Below are positions 16,801 to 24,884 of a stretch of 35,035 nucleotides of DNA, one piece after another. The DNA is from Butyrivibrio sp. (lineage in GTDB: Bacteria; Bacillota; Clostridia; Lachnospirales; Lachnospiraceae). A program made the position numbers and the translations under genes. Under the pieces are notes generated by a model, which saw nothing but the letters and a program-made list of their open reading frames with translations, made no database searches and had not been told where the DNA came from. The stretch is taken from contig JAAVHB010000108.1 of the NCBI GenBank assembly GCA_014799955.1, positions 1 through 35,035 on the forward strand. Direction: 5' to 3'. Every line of letters begins with the position of its first letter. Position 1 is the stretch's first letter.

Positions 16801-16916
16801 CTTTCGCCCGAAAAACAAAAATTTTTATCATAAAATTCAGAACCGCTGCCGTTCACCGAAATTTTCCGGAGAATTTTAGGCAAAATGCCGAAAATTTATT
16901 TTTTTATAGGTTTTTC

Positions 16917-16944
16917 TTGACATGATTCTGTGGTATAGTATGAG
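16917..16944 (+). promoter_or_regulatory. Promoter of the folded RNA
   Basis: TTGACA (16917-16922) precedes TATAGT (16934-16939), which has an extended TGG but sits at a short 11-bp spacing. Alternatively TATGAG (16939-16944) pairs with the same -35 at 16 bp. Either way transcription would begin near 16946-16952, just before the stem-loop region. Confidence 0.55.
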
Positions 16945-16945
16945 T

Positions 16946-17095
16946 GCTTAGCCATAGCAGTGCGAAAACGCTCAAGGAACAGACGGCTGCTTGCAGGCGG
17001 TTTGTGCGGTGAGAGTTTTCATAGGGCGCACGCCCGTCAGCGAAAAGACGCTCTGCGGCTTTGAGCGGGCACTGCGTCATATTTTCGTATTTTTT
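16946..17095 (+). ncRNA. Structured RNA, 6S-like or SDR leader
   Basis: About 150 nt fold into a nested structure. P1 pairs GCAGTGC (16957-16963) with GCACTGC (17069-17075). P2 pairs CGCTCAA (16969-16975) with TTGAGCG (17061-17067). Inside, GACGG (16982-16986) pairs with CCGTC (17034-17038), enclosing GTGCG/CGCAC (17004-17008, 17027-17031). A side hairpin AGCG-AAAAGA-CGCT (17039-17052) sits on the 3' side. A T-rich tail follows. The closed rod with a 3'-side bubble hairpin resembles 6S RNA, but no family signature was matched. It could equally be a riboswitch-like leader of the SDR gene 25 bp later. Confidence 0.5.
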
Positions 17096-17119
17096 CCAAA
17101 ATAATCAGGAGGTCCGGAT

Positions 17120-17848
17120 ATGAATTCCACCGTTTTAATAACAGGCTCGTCCTGCGGAATAGGCAGGGAAACCGCAAAACTTTTTGCCGCCAAGGGCTTT
17201 AACACGGTTATAAACTGCCACAGGAGCGCCGCGGCGCTTTCGGAGCTTGCAAAAGAGCTTGAGGCGTACGGAGTAAGGGTTCTGCCCATCGTGAGAGATG
17301 TGTCCGACCCTGATTCGGTTGCCGAAATGTTTGAAATAATGTCGGAAAAAAATATGCTGCCGGATGTAATAATCAACAACGCCGGAATCTCGCATATCGG
17401 TCTGCTTCAGGACATGAGCTTTGAGGAATGGAACGGCGTTATCGGCACAAACCTTTCGTCCGTTTTCAACGTATGCAAATGCGCCATTCCGCATATGCTC
17501 GCCGCGGGAGGCGGGCGCATCGTCAATATTTCCTCGATGTGGGGCAATACGGGCGCATCCTGCGAGGTCGCGTATTCCGCGTCAAAGGGCGGAGTAAACG
17601 CTTTCACAAAGGCTTTGGCAAAAGAACTGGCGCCGAGCCGCATTCAGGTGAATGCCGTGGCCTTCGGCGCCGTCGATACACGTATGAATTCTTTTTTGTC
17701 CAAGGAAGAGCTTGACGCGCTGATTGACGAAATTCCCTCCGGCAGACTTTGCACAGCCGCGGAGGCGGCTTCGATTATCTACAGGCTCGCCTTTGTGAGC
17801 GAATATGTCACGGGACAGATTTTCACTGCTGACGGAGGATTGACTTAA
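17120..17848 (+). CDS. SDR-family NAD(P)-dependent oxidoreductase
   Basis: This is a 242-residue classical short-chain dehydrogenase/reductase. The cofactor loop TGSSCGIGRETAK (7-19), NNAGISHIG, the catalytic Ser in NISSMWG and the YSASKGGVNAFTK active-site motif are all present, and it ends in TGQIFTADGGLT. FabG-like ketoacyl reductases and YmfI-type EF-P 5-aminopentanone reductases share this layout, and I cannot tell them apart here. No fatty-acid genes are near. It has a GGAGG site and follows a folded RNA element. Its 3' end overlaps the convergent esterase gene by 26 bp. Confidence 0.88.
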   Translation: MNSTVLITGSSCGIGRETAKLFAAKGFNTVINCHRSAAALSELAKELEAYGVRVLPIVRDVSDPDSVAEMFEIMSEKNMLPDVIINNAGISHIGLLQDMSFEEWNGVIGTNLSSVFNVCKCAIPHMLAAGGGRIVNISSMWGNTGASCEVAYSASKGGVNAFTKALAKELAPSRIQVNAVAFGAVDTRMNSFLSKEELDALIDEIPSGRLCTAAEAASIIYRLAFVSEYVTGQIFTADGGLT

Positions 17849-18767
17849 TCCAGGTTCCCGCAAGGCTGACCCAAGGCGTACATTCCGGTACGTCCTCCCA
17901 GAAATTATTTGCGGTCACCTCGTTGGCAAGCCCCAGACCGTGTCCGCCGCTGCCGAAAATATGCAGTTCGCAGGGCACGTCGTTTTCCATCAGTGCGTTT
18001 GCGAAAAGCATTGAATTACGCGGGAAAATAAGCCCGTCCTGCCCGCCGTGCCATATGAACGCCGGAGCGGCATCCTTTGTCACCTGATTCTGAAGGCTGT
18101 ACTTTTGTATCTGTTCGTCCGTCGCATAGCCGCCGAACATATACGCGTTCATCGCCACCTCGAAATTAATGTAGGTCTTGTTATTTTCCCTTACAAAAAT
18201 ATCCTCGCCCTTTATCGCGGGATGCCACGAGCCGAAGCCTATTTTCTCATATTCGGGATAACCCTCGATTCCTATATCCAGCTTCGTGCATGTGCTTTTA
18301 AGGTCGATTACCGGATACCCCAGAATCACTCCCGCCGGTCTTATCCTCTCCCTGTCATCCGAATATTCGGGCAGCATTTCTTCATTGTTCCAGAAAACTC
18401 CGAGAGACGCCGCAAGATGTCCGCCCGCCGAGAAGCCCGCGGCAAACACAAATTTCTCATCTACAAGCCACTCGTCGGCATGGCCCTTGATATATGCCAT
18501 TGCCGCCGCTGCCTCCTTAATCGGGCGAGGCATAACCGCATTCATATCAACGGCGTATCTCAGCACAAAAGCGTGGTAGCCCATAGCCGTGAAAGCAAGC
18601 GCAATCGGCTCAGCCTCCCTGTCCGATGTGTACTGATAGCCGCCGCCGGGGCATACCAACACCGCCGCTCTTTTTTTGCCAGGAAGCAGTTCCTTGGACT
18701 GCTCGTGAATATAGGTGTCAAACCAAGAACTTTTGTCGTCCGCCAGATAAATTCTTTCACACTTCAC
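17823..18767 (-). CDS. Alpha/beta hydrolase, acetyl-esterase-like
   Basis: A 314-residue alpha/beta hydrolase. The oxyanion HGGG-type motif appears as VCPGGGYQYTS. The nucleophile elbow is GFSAGGHLA, an acidic residue lies in WHGGQDGLI, and the catalytic histidine in GSGGHGLGLA. This pattern fits BD-FAE-like or xylan acetyl esterases acting on acetylated sugars. No signal peptide is visible, so it is probably cytoplasmic. It starts with GTG, preceded by AGGAGA at 8 bp. It lies 29 bp after the AGCS symporter, possibly co-transcribed. Its substrate is unknown. Confidence 0.85.
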   Translation of the reverse strand: MKCERIYLADDKSSWFDTYIHEQSKELLPGKKRAAVLVCPGGGYQYTSDREAEPIALAFTAMGYHAFVLRYAVDMNAVMPRPIKEAAAAMAYIKGHADEWLVDEKFVFAAGFSAGGHLAASLGVFWNNEEMLPEYSDDRERIRPAGVILGYPVIDLKSTCTKLDIGIEGYPEYEKIGFGSWHPAIKGEDIFVRENNKTYINFEVAMNAYMFGGYATDEQIQKYSLQNQVTKDAAPAFIWHGGQDGLIFPRNSMLFANALMENDVPCELHIFGSGGHGLGLANEVTANNFWEDVPECTPWVSLAGTWIKSILRQQ

Positions 18768-18796
18768 TTGTTTTTTCTCCTTTTGCCGGAAATTTT

Positions 18797-20113
18797 TTAA
18801 CGCCCGTAACCTTTGATATCGTCCGCGGCTTTTTGGGACAGCGCAAGCAGCGATACCAGATTCGGGAAAATCATCAGCGCGTTAGCCGCCTGCGAAAGCT
18901 CCCATACATGGGAGACCGCCAGCACAGCGCCGACATATACTGCAATAACAAAGCTTATACGATAAATATAGCAGTAAATCCTTTTTTTGACAAGAAATTC
19001 CAGCGCCTTTTCTCCGATATATTCCCAGCCCGGTATTGACGCGTACGCAAAAAGTACGATTCCCACCGTCACTATGTAGCCTCCCACGTTCCCGAGCACC
19101 GATTCAAAAGAGCGCGTCACAAGCTCGGCGCTCCCGATTCCCGCCTCCCGGTAAAGCCCCGCGGAAACGATTACAAGTCCCGTCACCGTACAGATTATGT
19201 GTGTGTCTATGAAGGTTGTGCACATCGACACGCAGCCCTGACTTACACCGGAATCGGTTCTGGCGGCGGACGCCGTGATTGCCGCTGAACCAAGCCCCGC
19301 CTCATTTGAAAAAACTCCCTTTGCAATCCCGTTTTGCAGTACGGTAAAAAAAGATACCGCCGTTCCGCCCGCCGCGGCCTTTACCCCGAACGCGCCTCTC
19401 CATATATCCCTAAAACCTGTCAGAAGCCCTCCTGCGTTGCCTGCGATTACGATAAGCCCGCCGCATATATATGCCGCCGCCATAACGGGAACAAGAACCC
19501 CGGATACCTTCGCTATGCTCTTTATTCCTCCAAGCAGCGTGGCGAACACCGCAGCCGCCATGACGATTCCCGTAACACGTGAATTTATTCCGAACGAAAG
19601 CGAAGCCGACTGCGCTATCGAATTCGCCTGAACCATATTCCCGATTCCGAAGGATGCCAAAACCGTGCACACCGCAAAGGCGCTCCCCAAAAAAAGCCCG
19701 AGCTTTTTGTTTTTCAGCCCGTATTTAAGCGTATACATGGGCCCACCCACATACTCGCCCTTGCTGTTTTTCTGTCTGTATCGCACGCCGAGCAGCCCTT
19801 CGGCAAACTGCGTCGATATACCCAAAAGTCCGCCGAGCCACATCCAAACAAGAACGCCCGGCCCGCCGATACTTATTGCGGCGGCAACCCCGACGATATT
19901 TCCGATTCCTACGCAGGCGGCAAGCGATGTCATCAGCACGCCCAAGGGAGAAACCTCTCCCGCGCCTTCTTTGCTTTCCCTGCCGCCCTTGATTATGCTT
20001 TTTAGTGTCGGAAAAAGTCTGCGAAGCGGATAAGCCCTGAACCTTACCGTCAGATACAGTCCGGTGCCGCACAGAAGTGCAAGCGTTACCGGCCCCCATA
20101 AAAACTGCGACAT
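18797..20113 (-). CDS. Sodium:alanine/glycine symporter (AGCS family)
   Basis: This 438-residue integral membrane protein belongs to the AGCS (DAACS-like alanine or glycine:cation symporter) family. It has about ten hydrophobic helices. Family hallmarks include GNIVGVAAAISIGGPGVLVWMW (shown here in parts), GGPMYTLKYGL near residue 125, NGIAKGVFSNEAGLGSA and GWEYIGEKA. It would import alanine or glycine with Na+ across the cytoplasmic membrane. Substrate specificity is not readable from sequence. It precedes the esterase gene and has no obvious regulator beside it. Confidence 0.92.
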   Translation of the reverse strand: MSQFLWGPVTLALLCGTGLYLTVRFRAYPLRRLFPTLKSIIKGGRESKEGAGEVSPLGVLMTSLAACVGIGNIVGVAAAISIGGPGVLVWMWLGGLLGISTQFAEGLLGVRYRQKNSKGEYVGGPMYTLKYGLKNKKLGLFLGSAFAVCTVLASFGIGNMVQANSIAQSASLSFGINSRVTGIVMAAAVFATLLGGIKSIAKVSGVLVPVMAAAYICGGLIVIAGNAGGLLTGFRDIWRGAFGVKAAAGGTAVSFFTVLQNGIAKGVFSNEAGLGSAAITASAARTDSGVSQGCVSMCTTFIDTHIICTVTGLVIVSAGLYREAGIGSAELVTRSFESVLGNVGGYIVTVGIVLFAYASIPGWEYIGEKALEFLVKKRIYCYIYRISFVIAVYVGAVLAVSHVWELSQAANALMIFPNLVSLLALSQKAADDIKGYGR

Positions 20114-20190
20114 AAATACCCCTGATTGTGCTTTGGGATATTATATGCCGCTAATATGCCGAATATTTTTGAGTATGTCTGATTCGCTGT

Positions 20191-21258
20191 TTATGATTTT
20201 CTCGCTTTAATGACAAAAACCGTGGGCAGCATCAGCGCCTTTCTGCCGAAATCATTATCCGCCGACATTGCTTTTTCCCTGTCGGTTTCTTCAATAAGCT
20301 TCTCAACAATGAATCCGCTATCGGTTAAAGCGTTAATATAAGTACTCAACATACGGTTTGACATTACAATTTCTTTATCACTCATACCGGCGCGGTACGG
20401 CTCCTCATTGAAATAAGAATTACCGAAAATAAGCTTTCCGTTCTCAACCGACACACACTTATGGATAGGATGCGACCACCCGAAAACAAATAAACCGTCC
20501 TTTTTTAAATACGAATGTATAAGCTTGAAGGTTCTGTCCAAATCGGTTGTCCAGCCGATTCCGTAAACCGAATAGACCAGGTCAAAATAATTGTCCGGCA
20601 GTCCGCAATCATCCTCCATAGGTGCGCATACAAGCTTCGCGTCGATTCCCTGTGTTTCAAGGAAGCTTCTTGTACGCTCAATCTGATTTGCGGATATATC
20701 AAGTCCCCACAAATCGTCCGCTCCCCTGTCCGCAGCATATTTCAATGAGTGTCCGTTGCCGCAGCCGATTTCAAGAACTCTTTTACCGGACAAATCCCCA
20801 AGTAAATTCAGCTTGTCTTCCGACGGAAAAAAGCCGCCCCAGTCCGGCAAAGATGTAGCGCCCAAAAATTCGCTTCCTATTGTGCTCCAAAACTCAGTAT
20901 TGGTTTTATGCGCCTCGCCAATGTCCGGCTCAGCATTATTTGCATAACCTAAAACTCTGCCGCCCACAATGTTCTTTTTAATTTTCTCCGCTTCTTTTAC
21001 AAGTGTTATCATATTTTCCTCCGCTTTCCTTTTATAGTCGGCATCGGTCAGAATTTCACCCGAAAACAGTTCGTTAAGGGAGATTTTGAGAATTTTACAA
21101 ATAGGCTGCATAAACGACAATTCGGGCATTCCTTTTCCGCATTCCCATTTGCTTACGGTTTTATCGCTAATACCAAGAAAATCGGCGAATTCACGCTGAG
21201 TTAAATTCTGCTGTTTCCTCATCTGAGCAATAAACTTTCCGATTTTAATCTGATTCAT
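20191..21258 (-). CDS. HTH (XRE) and SAM methyltransferase fusion protein
   Basis: A 355-residue two-domain protein. Residues about 8-62 are a Cro/C1-type helix-turn-helix (LTQREFADFLGISDKTVSKWE). Residues about 150-260 are a class I methyltransferase with motif I VLEIGCGNGHSLKYA and motif II-like LWGLDISANQIE. It may bind DNA in response to a methylated small molecule, or may be a self-regulated detoxifying enzyme; neither is shown. It lies 81 bp downstream of a second methyltransferase on the same strand. AAGGCGG precedes its ATG. Confidence 0.85.
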   Translation of the reverse strand: MNQIKIGKFIAQMRKQQNLTQREFADFLGISDKTVSKWECGKGMPELSFMQPICKILKISLNELFSGEILTDADYKRKAEENMITLVKEAEKIKKNIVGGRVLGYANNAEPDIGEAHKTNTEFWSTIGSEFLGATSLPDWGGFFPSEDKLNLLGDLSGKRVLEIGCGNGHSLKYAADRGADDLWGLDISANQIERTRSFLETQGIDAKLVCAPMEDDCGLPDNYFDLVYSVYGIGWTTDLDRTFKLIHSYLKKDGLFVFGWSHPIHKCVSVENGKLIFGNSYFNEEPYRAGMSDKEIVMSNRMLSTYINALTDSGFIVEKLIEETDREKAMSADNDFGRKALMLPTVFVIKARKS

Positions 21259-21339
21259 ACCAATTCCGCCTTTCTTTGAAAAATTATATAATGAAAATTG
21301 GCAAAATCACACCCACGAATCGTAGAGTTTATATTAAAA

Positions 21340-22269
21340 TCACAATTCTCCGCTTGCCAACAGGTTATCCTTTCCCATTCCGCATACGAAAGGATTGGAA
21401 TCATAACGGTAGCAAACGTCCAAAAAATCGGTGCGCTGTTCTGAATCGTTCATGATTTTCACAAGCAATTCGTTGGGAATTGTCCTCGCATACGCACCGG
21501 GACCTGCCAGCTTGATGTTTTTTACGCCGAGGCGTTTGAGTATACTCTCCAATTCATCGGGCATAAAGGTGTATGTGATGCACCACGGCGTGCCTCCGTT
21601 TTCGTATTCGGCAATTTCATCGTCGCCGCCCATAAGTCCCTGTGCCCACAGCTTCATAACGGCATCTTTGCTGAAACTGAAGGCGTTGATTGAGTTCGCT
21701 TTATTTTCAATACACCATCTGACAAATGAATCGCCGCAATTTTCGTCCAAAATAAATTGGTTCTTTTGAATCGGGTTCGACAGATACGGGAGATAACCCA
21801 GACGGCTAGACACGCTTATCATTATGCGTTTGCGGCAGATGCGGACCAGCTCACCGATGACCCGTTCCTGATTGGGATAGGTGTATGAAACGGGAGCGTC
21901 AAAGGAAATTACCATATCAAAGGATTTATCCCCGAAGTCCTTCAAATCTTCTAATGCCCCTTTCACAAAGGTTATTTTATCAAGGACTCCTTCTTTTTCC
22001 GCCAATTCCTTCGCCTTGTCTATCATGGGCTGTGAAATGTCAAAATGCGTAACCTCACAGCCGTGTTTTGCCAAAAGAACGGAAAATCTGCCGCAGCCCG
22101 CTCCGCCGTCAAATACGGTTTTTATTCCGTCCAGATTAGATAGTAATTCCTTTTCGATATGGCTCTTTTGAATAATGTAATCAATAAAGGTTTCCTCACG
22201 GCGGCTTTCAAGCTCGCCCTTATCCGGCATATTCCATAAACGCTCCGATATTTTTCTGCTGTAATCCAT
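21340..22269 (-). CDS. Class I SAM-dependent methyltransferase
   Basis: A 309-residue methyltransferase. Motif I is VFDGGAGCGRFSVLLAKHG, with VTHFDISQPMIDKAKEL as the SAM-ribose-binding segment and DMVISFDAPVSY after it. The C-terminal 150 residues carry a substrate domain I cannot assign. No rRNA- or quinone-type signature is obvious. A strong AAGGAGG lies just upstream of the ATG. It pairs with the HTH-methyltransferase gene downstream, and the two may act together. Confidence 0.85.
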   Translation of the reverse strand: MDYSRKISERLWNMPDKGELESRREETFIDYIIQKSHIEKELLSNLDGIKTVFDGGAGCGRFSVLLAKHGCEVTHFDISQPMIDKAKELAEKEGVLDKITFVKGALEDLKDFGDKSFDMVISFDAPVSYTYPNQERVIGELVRICRKRIMISVSSRLGYLPYLSNPIQKNQFILDENCGDSFVRWCIENKANSINAFSFSKDAVMKLWAQGLMGGDDEIAEYENGGTPWCITYTFMPDELESILKRLGVKNIKLAGPGAYARTIPNELLVKIMNDSEQRTDFLDVCYRYDSNPFVCGMGKDNLLASGEL

Positions 22270-22351
22270 AAATCATCCTCCTTTTTCAAACGCTCTGTTA
22301 TTAGCTTAACAAATATCCGCAATTATATATACCTTAAGTTTTCTTATAAAA

Positions 22352-22383
22352 AAAAGTGAGCCGGCATAAGCCAACTCACTTTT
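22352..22383 (-). terminator. Terminator of metY-cysK
   Basis: Arms AAAAGTGAG (22352-22360) and CTCACTTTT (22375-22383) form a 9-bp stem, with an inner TGGC/GCCG pairing. Leftward it is followed by a run of T. It lies 36 bp past the cysK stop codon. Confidence 0.88.
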
Positions 22384-22418
22384 AACATTATTTACTCATC
22401 CAATACGCGGATAATACC

Positions 22419-23351
22419 TTACTCCGCAAAAAGAGCAGTCGAATAATATCTGTCGCCGCTGTCGGGAAGAAGAACAACGATGTTCTTTCCCGCATTTTCC
22501 GGTCTTTTTGCAAGCTCGATTGCAGCCCACACAGCCGCACCCGAGGAAATTCCCACAAGCACGCCTTCTTTTTTGGCGATTTCTTTTCCTAAAGCAAAAG
22601 CGTCGTCGTTATCAACCGGGATTATTTCGTCGTAAATTTCCGTATTCAGCACCTCAGGAACAAAGCCCGCGCCGATTCCCTGAATCTTGTGCGCTCCGCT
22701 GTGCCCCTCTGAAAGCACGGGCGAGGCTGAAGGTTCAACCGCCACAATTTTTACGTCGGGATTCTTGGATTTTAGGTACTCGCCTACGCCGGTCACGGTT
22801 CCGCCCGTTCCGACGCCGGAGACGAATATATCCACCTTGCCGTCCGTATCCTCCCAGATTTCGGGTCCCGTGTGCTCCCTGTGCGCCTTCGGATTGGCAG
22901 GGTTTTCAAACTGTCCGGCGATTATGCTGCCGGGAGTCTGCTCCTGAAGCTCCTTCGCCTTTGCGATTGCGCCCGGCATACCCTTGCTGCCCTCGGTAAG
23001 CACGATTTGCGCGCCGTATGCCTTGATGATGTTGCGGCGCTCAACGCTCATGGTTTCGGGAAGCACTATTATAAGCTTGTAGCCCCTTGTTGCCGCTATG
23101 GCTGCAAGACCGATTCCGGTATTTCCCGACGTCGGCTCGATAATTGTACCGCCCGGCTTAAGTATTCCCTTTTCCTCGGCATCCTTTATAATCTCAAATG
23201 CAACCCTGTCCTTTACGCTTCCTGCCGGATTAAAATATTCCAGTTTTGCAAGAATTCTTGCATCCAAACCGTATGCCGCCTCAAGATTAGCAAACTCAAC
23301 AAGCGGCGTATTTCCTATAAGCTCAGCCGCGCTTTTATATATTTTCGCCAT
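22419..23351 (-). CDS. cysK: Cysteine synthase A (O-acetylserine sulfhydrylase)
   Basis: A PLP enzyme making cysteine from O-acetylserine and sulfide. The Schiff-base lysine is in NPAGSVKDRVA near residue 47. SGNTGIGLA binds the substrate carboxylate, and VGTGGTVTGVG and GISSGAAVWAA contact PLP. The 310-residue length is typical for CysK. It follows metY by 24 bp with GGAGG. The two genes share the metY promoter, whose -35 box carries the TTCCTA-N9-TAGGAA operator, so the cysteine supply is probably regulated together with Fe-S assembly. Confidence 0.95.
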   Translation of the reverse strand: MAKIYKSAAELIGNTPLVEFANLEAAYGLDARILAKLEYFNPAGSVKDRVAFEIIKDAEEKGILKPGGTIIEPTSGNTGIGLAAIAATRGYKLIIVLPETMSVERRNIIKAYGAQIVLTEGSKGMPGAIAKAKELQEQTPGSIIAGQFENPANPKAHREHTGPEIWEDTDGKVDIFVSGVGTGGTVTGVGEYLKSKNPDVKIVAVEPSASPVLSEGHSGAHKIQGIGAGFVPEVLNTEIYDEIIPVDNDDAFALGKEIAKKEGVLVGISSGAAVWAAIELAKRPENAGKNIVVLLPDSGDRYYSTALFAE

Positions 23352-23375
23352 ATTTACCTCCTTACATTCCCGTTT

Positions 23376-24683
23376 TTAAAGAACCGCCTTGAACGCCTCG
23401 TCAAGGTCCTCGATAATATCGTCGATATTTTCCGTTCCGATTGAAAGCCTTATTGTATTTGGCTTGATTCCCTGGTCGGCAAGCTCAGCCTCGTTAAGCT
23501 CCGCATGCGTCGTGGTGTAAGGATGTATTACAAGCGATTTTACGTCCGCCACGTTCGCAAGCAGCGAGAAAAGCTCAAGATTGTCAATGAAGTCCTGCGC
23601 CTTCTTCTGGTCGCCCTTTATCTCAAAGGTAAAAATAGAGCCTCCGCCGTTCGGGAAATATTTTGCATAAAGCTTCTGCTGTTCGGCATCTTCGGATACC
23701 GACGGATGGTGCACCGCCTCAACCTGCGGATGATTTTTCAGATAATCAACCACCTTCAGCGCATTCTCGACATGTCTTTCAACTCTTAATGAAAGAGTTT
23801 CCAATCCCTGTAAAAATATCCATGCGTGTATCGGAGAAAGCGTCGCGCCCGTATCTCTGAGAAGAATCGCCCTGATTCTTGTCACGAACGCCGCCGCGCC
23901 GGCAGCATCAACAAAGCTTATTCCGTGATAGCTCGGATTCGGCTCTGTAAGCTGAGGGAATTTGCCCGATGCCTTCCAGTCGAATTTGCCGCCGTCTATA
24001 ATAACGCCGCCTATCGTCGTTCCGTGTCCGCCGATGAATTTCGTTGCGGAATGAACAACTATGTCCGCGCCGTACTCAAGAGGTCTTACAAGGTAAGGTG
24101 TGGCAAATGTGCTGTCAACCACGAGAGGAACATTATGAGCGTGTGCGATACGCGCAATCGCCTCAATGTCCGTCACCTCCGAATTGGGATTTCCGAGCGT
24201 TTCAATGTAAACCGCCTTTGTATTTTCCTTTATAGCCTTATCAAAATTATTTACGTCAAGCGGGTCAACGAAGGTCGTTTCTATTCCGTAATCGACAAGT
24301 GTGTGCGCCAGAAGATTGTAGGTTCCGCCGTAAATGTTTTTGGCAGCCACGATATGATCCCCCGCAAGCGCAAGGTTCTGAATCGTGTATGTAACAGCTG
24401 CCGCCCCGGAGGCTACCGCCAGTGCCGCAACGCCGCCCTCGAGAGCCGCTATTCTTTTTTCAAAAACATCCTCCGTGGGATTTGTAAGTCTGCCGTAAAT
24501 ATTGCCCGCGTCCCTGAGTCCGAAACGGTCAGCGGCATGCTGTGAGTTTCTGAACACAAAAGAGGAGCTCTGATAAATCGGCACCGCTCTCGCGTCCGTC
24601 ACCGCGTCCGGCTGCTCCTGTCCTACGTGTAACTGAAGTGTTTCAAATTTTAAATTTCTTTCCGAATATGTTTTCTTTCCCAT
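23376..24683 (-). CDS. metY: O-acetylhomoserine sulfhydrylase
   Basis: A PLP-dependent enzyme of the Cys/Met metabolism family. It makes homocysteine from O-acetylhomoserine and sulfide and can also act as a cysteine synthase. LQLHVGQEQPD is the usual N-terminus. SATKFIGGHGTTIGG holds the PLP lysine. PYTTTHAELNEAE and GIKPNTIRLSIGTENIDD are C-terminal signatures. The 435-residue length is normal. It leads the metY-cysK operon, with a dispersed hairpin element in its leader and an AGGAG site. The homoserine it needs could come from the hom gene in this same window. Confidence 0.93.
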   Translation of the reverse strand: MGKKTYSERNLKFETLQLHVGQEQPDAVTDARAVPIYQSSSFVFRNSQHAADRFGLRDAGNIYGRLTNPTEDVFEKRIAALEGGVAALAVASGAAAVTYTIQNLALAGDHIVAAKNIYGGTYNLLAHTLVDYGIETTFVDPLDVNNFDKAIKENTKAVYIETLGNPNSEVTDIEAIARIAHAHNVPLVVDSTFATPYLVRPLEYGADIVVHSATKFIGGHGTTIGGVIIDGGKFDWKASGKFPQLTEPNPSYHGISFVDAAGAAAFVTRIRAILLRDTGATLSPIHAWIFLQGLETLSLRVERHVENALKVVDYLKNHPQVEAVHHPSVSEDAEQQKLYAKYFPNGGGSIFTFEIKGDQKKAQDFIDNLELFSLLANVADVKSLVIHPYTTTHAELNEAELADQGIKPNTIRLSIGTENIDDIIEDLDEAFKAVL

Positions 24684-24704
24684 ATCTTTTCTCCTTTTCT
24701 TTAG

Positions 24705-24740
24705 GCTGCGCTGATTTTCAGCGCATAATGGTATACCCGA
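24705..24740 (-). repeat. 36-nt dispersed hairpin element, copy 2
   Basis: Same layout and length as 2918-2953: TCGGGTATACC, a 3-nt spacer, then stem TGCGCTGA/TCAGCGCA (24707-24714, 24718-24725) with a 3-nt loop. Compared with copy 1, one T-A pair is replaced by C-G. It lies 21 bp ahead of the metY start codon, inside its transcribed leader. Confidence 0.7.
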
Positions 24741-24752
24741 AGGCGCTTCCGA

Positions 24753-24779
24753 TAATTCATAGTTAGTTGGTATGAATTA
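24753..24779 (-). repeat. 9-bp inverted repeat in the metY leader
   Basis: TAATTCATA (24753-24761) and TATGAATTA (24771-24779) are perfect inverted arms with a 9-bp spacer. It falls just after the likely transcription start, so it could be a second operator or an RNA hairpin near the 5' end. The spacing equals that of the operator upstream but the arm sequence differs. Confidence 0.6.
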
Positions 24780-24790
24780 ACATTGAAGCT

Positions 24791-24825
24791 ATATTAGCAC
24801 GCATTTCCTAGTATGTCAATAGGAA
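24791..24825 (-). promoter_or_regulatory. metY-cysK promoter with Rrf2-type operator
   Basis: On the minus strand TTGACA (24819-24814), 17 bp, TAATAT (24796-24791). A perfect inverted repeat TTCCTA-N9-TAGGAA (24805-24825) wraps around the -35 box. The same 21-bp operator is found at the iscS promoter (28881-28901). Binding would block RNA polymerase, so the regulator is probably a repressor. Confidence 0.8.
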
Positions 24826-24884
24826 TTTAGTAAATTTAATAAAATTTTTTTCCAAACTCGTACGCTTCCCACAGATGCCCGAGA

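Noticed and set aside
16572-16883. 103-codon minus-strand ORF upstream of hpf
   Set aside because: It lies in an AT-rich gap with DnaA-like boxes and promoters, has no ribosome binding site and shows no recognisable protein pattern.
16559-17119. Chromosome replication origin
   Set aside because: Only three DnaA-like 9-mers are present, with no dnaA, dnaN or gidA nearby and no strand divergence of flanking genes.
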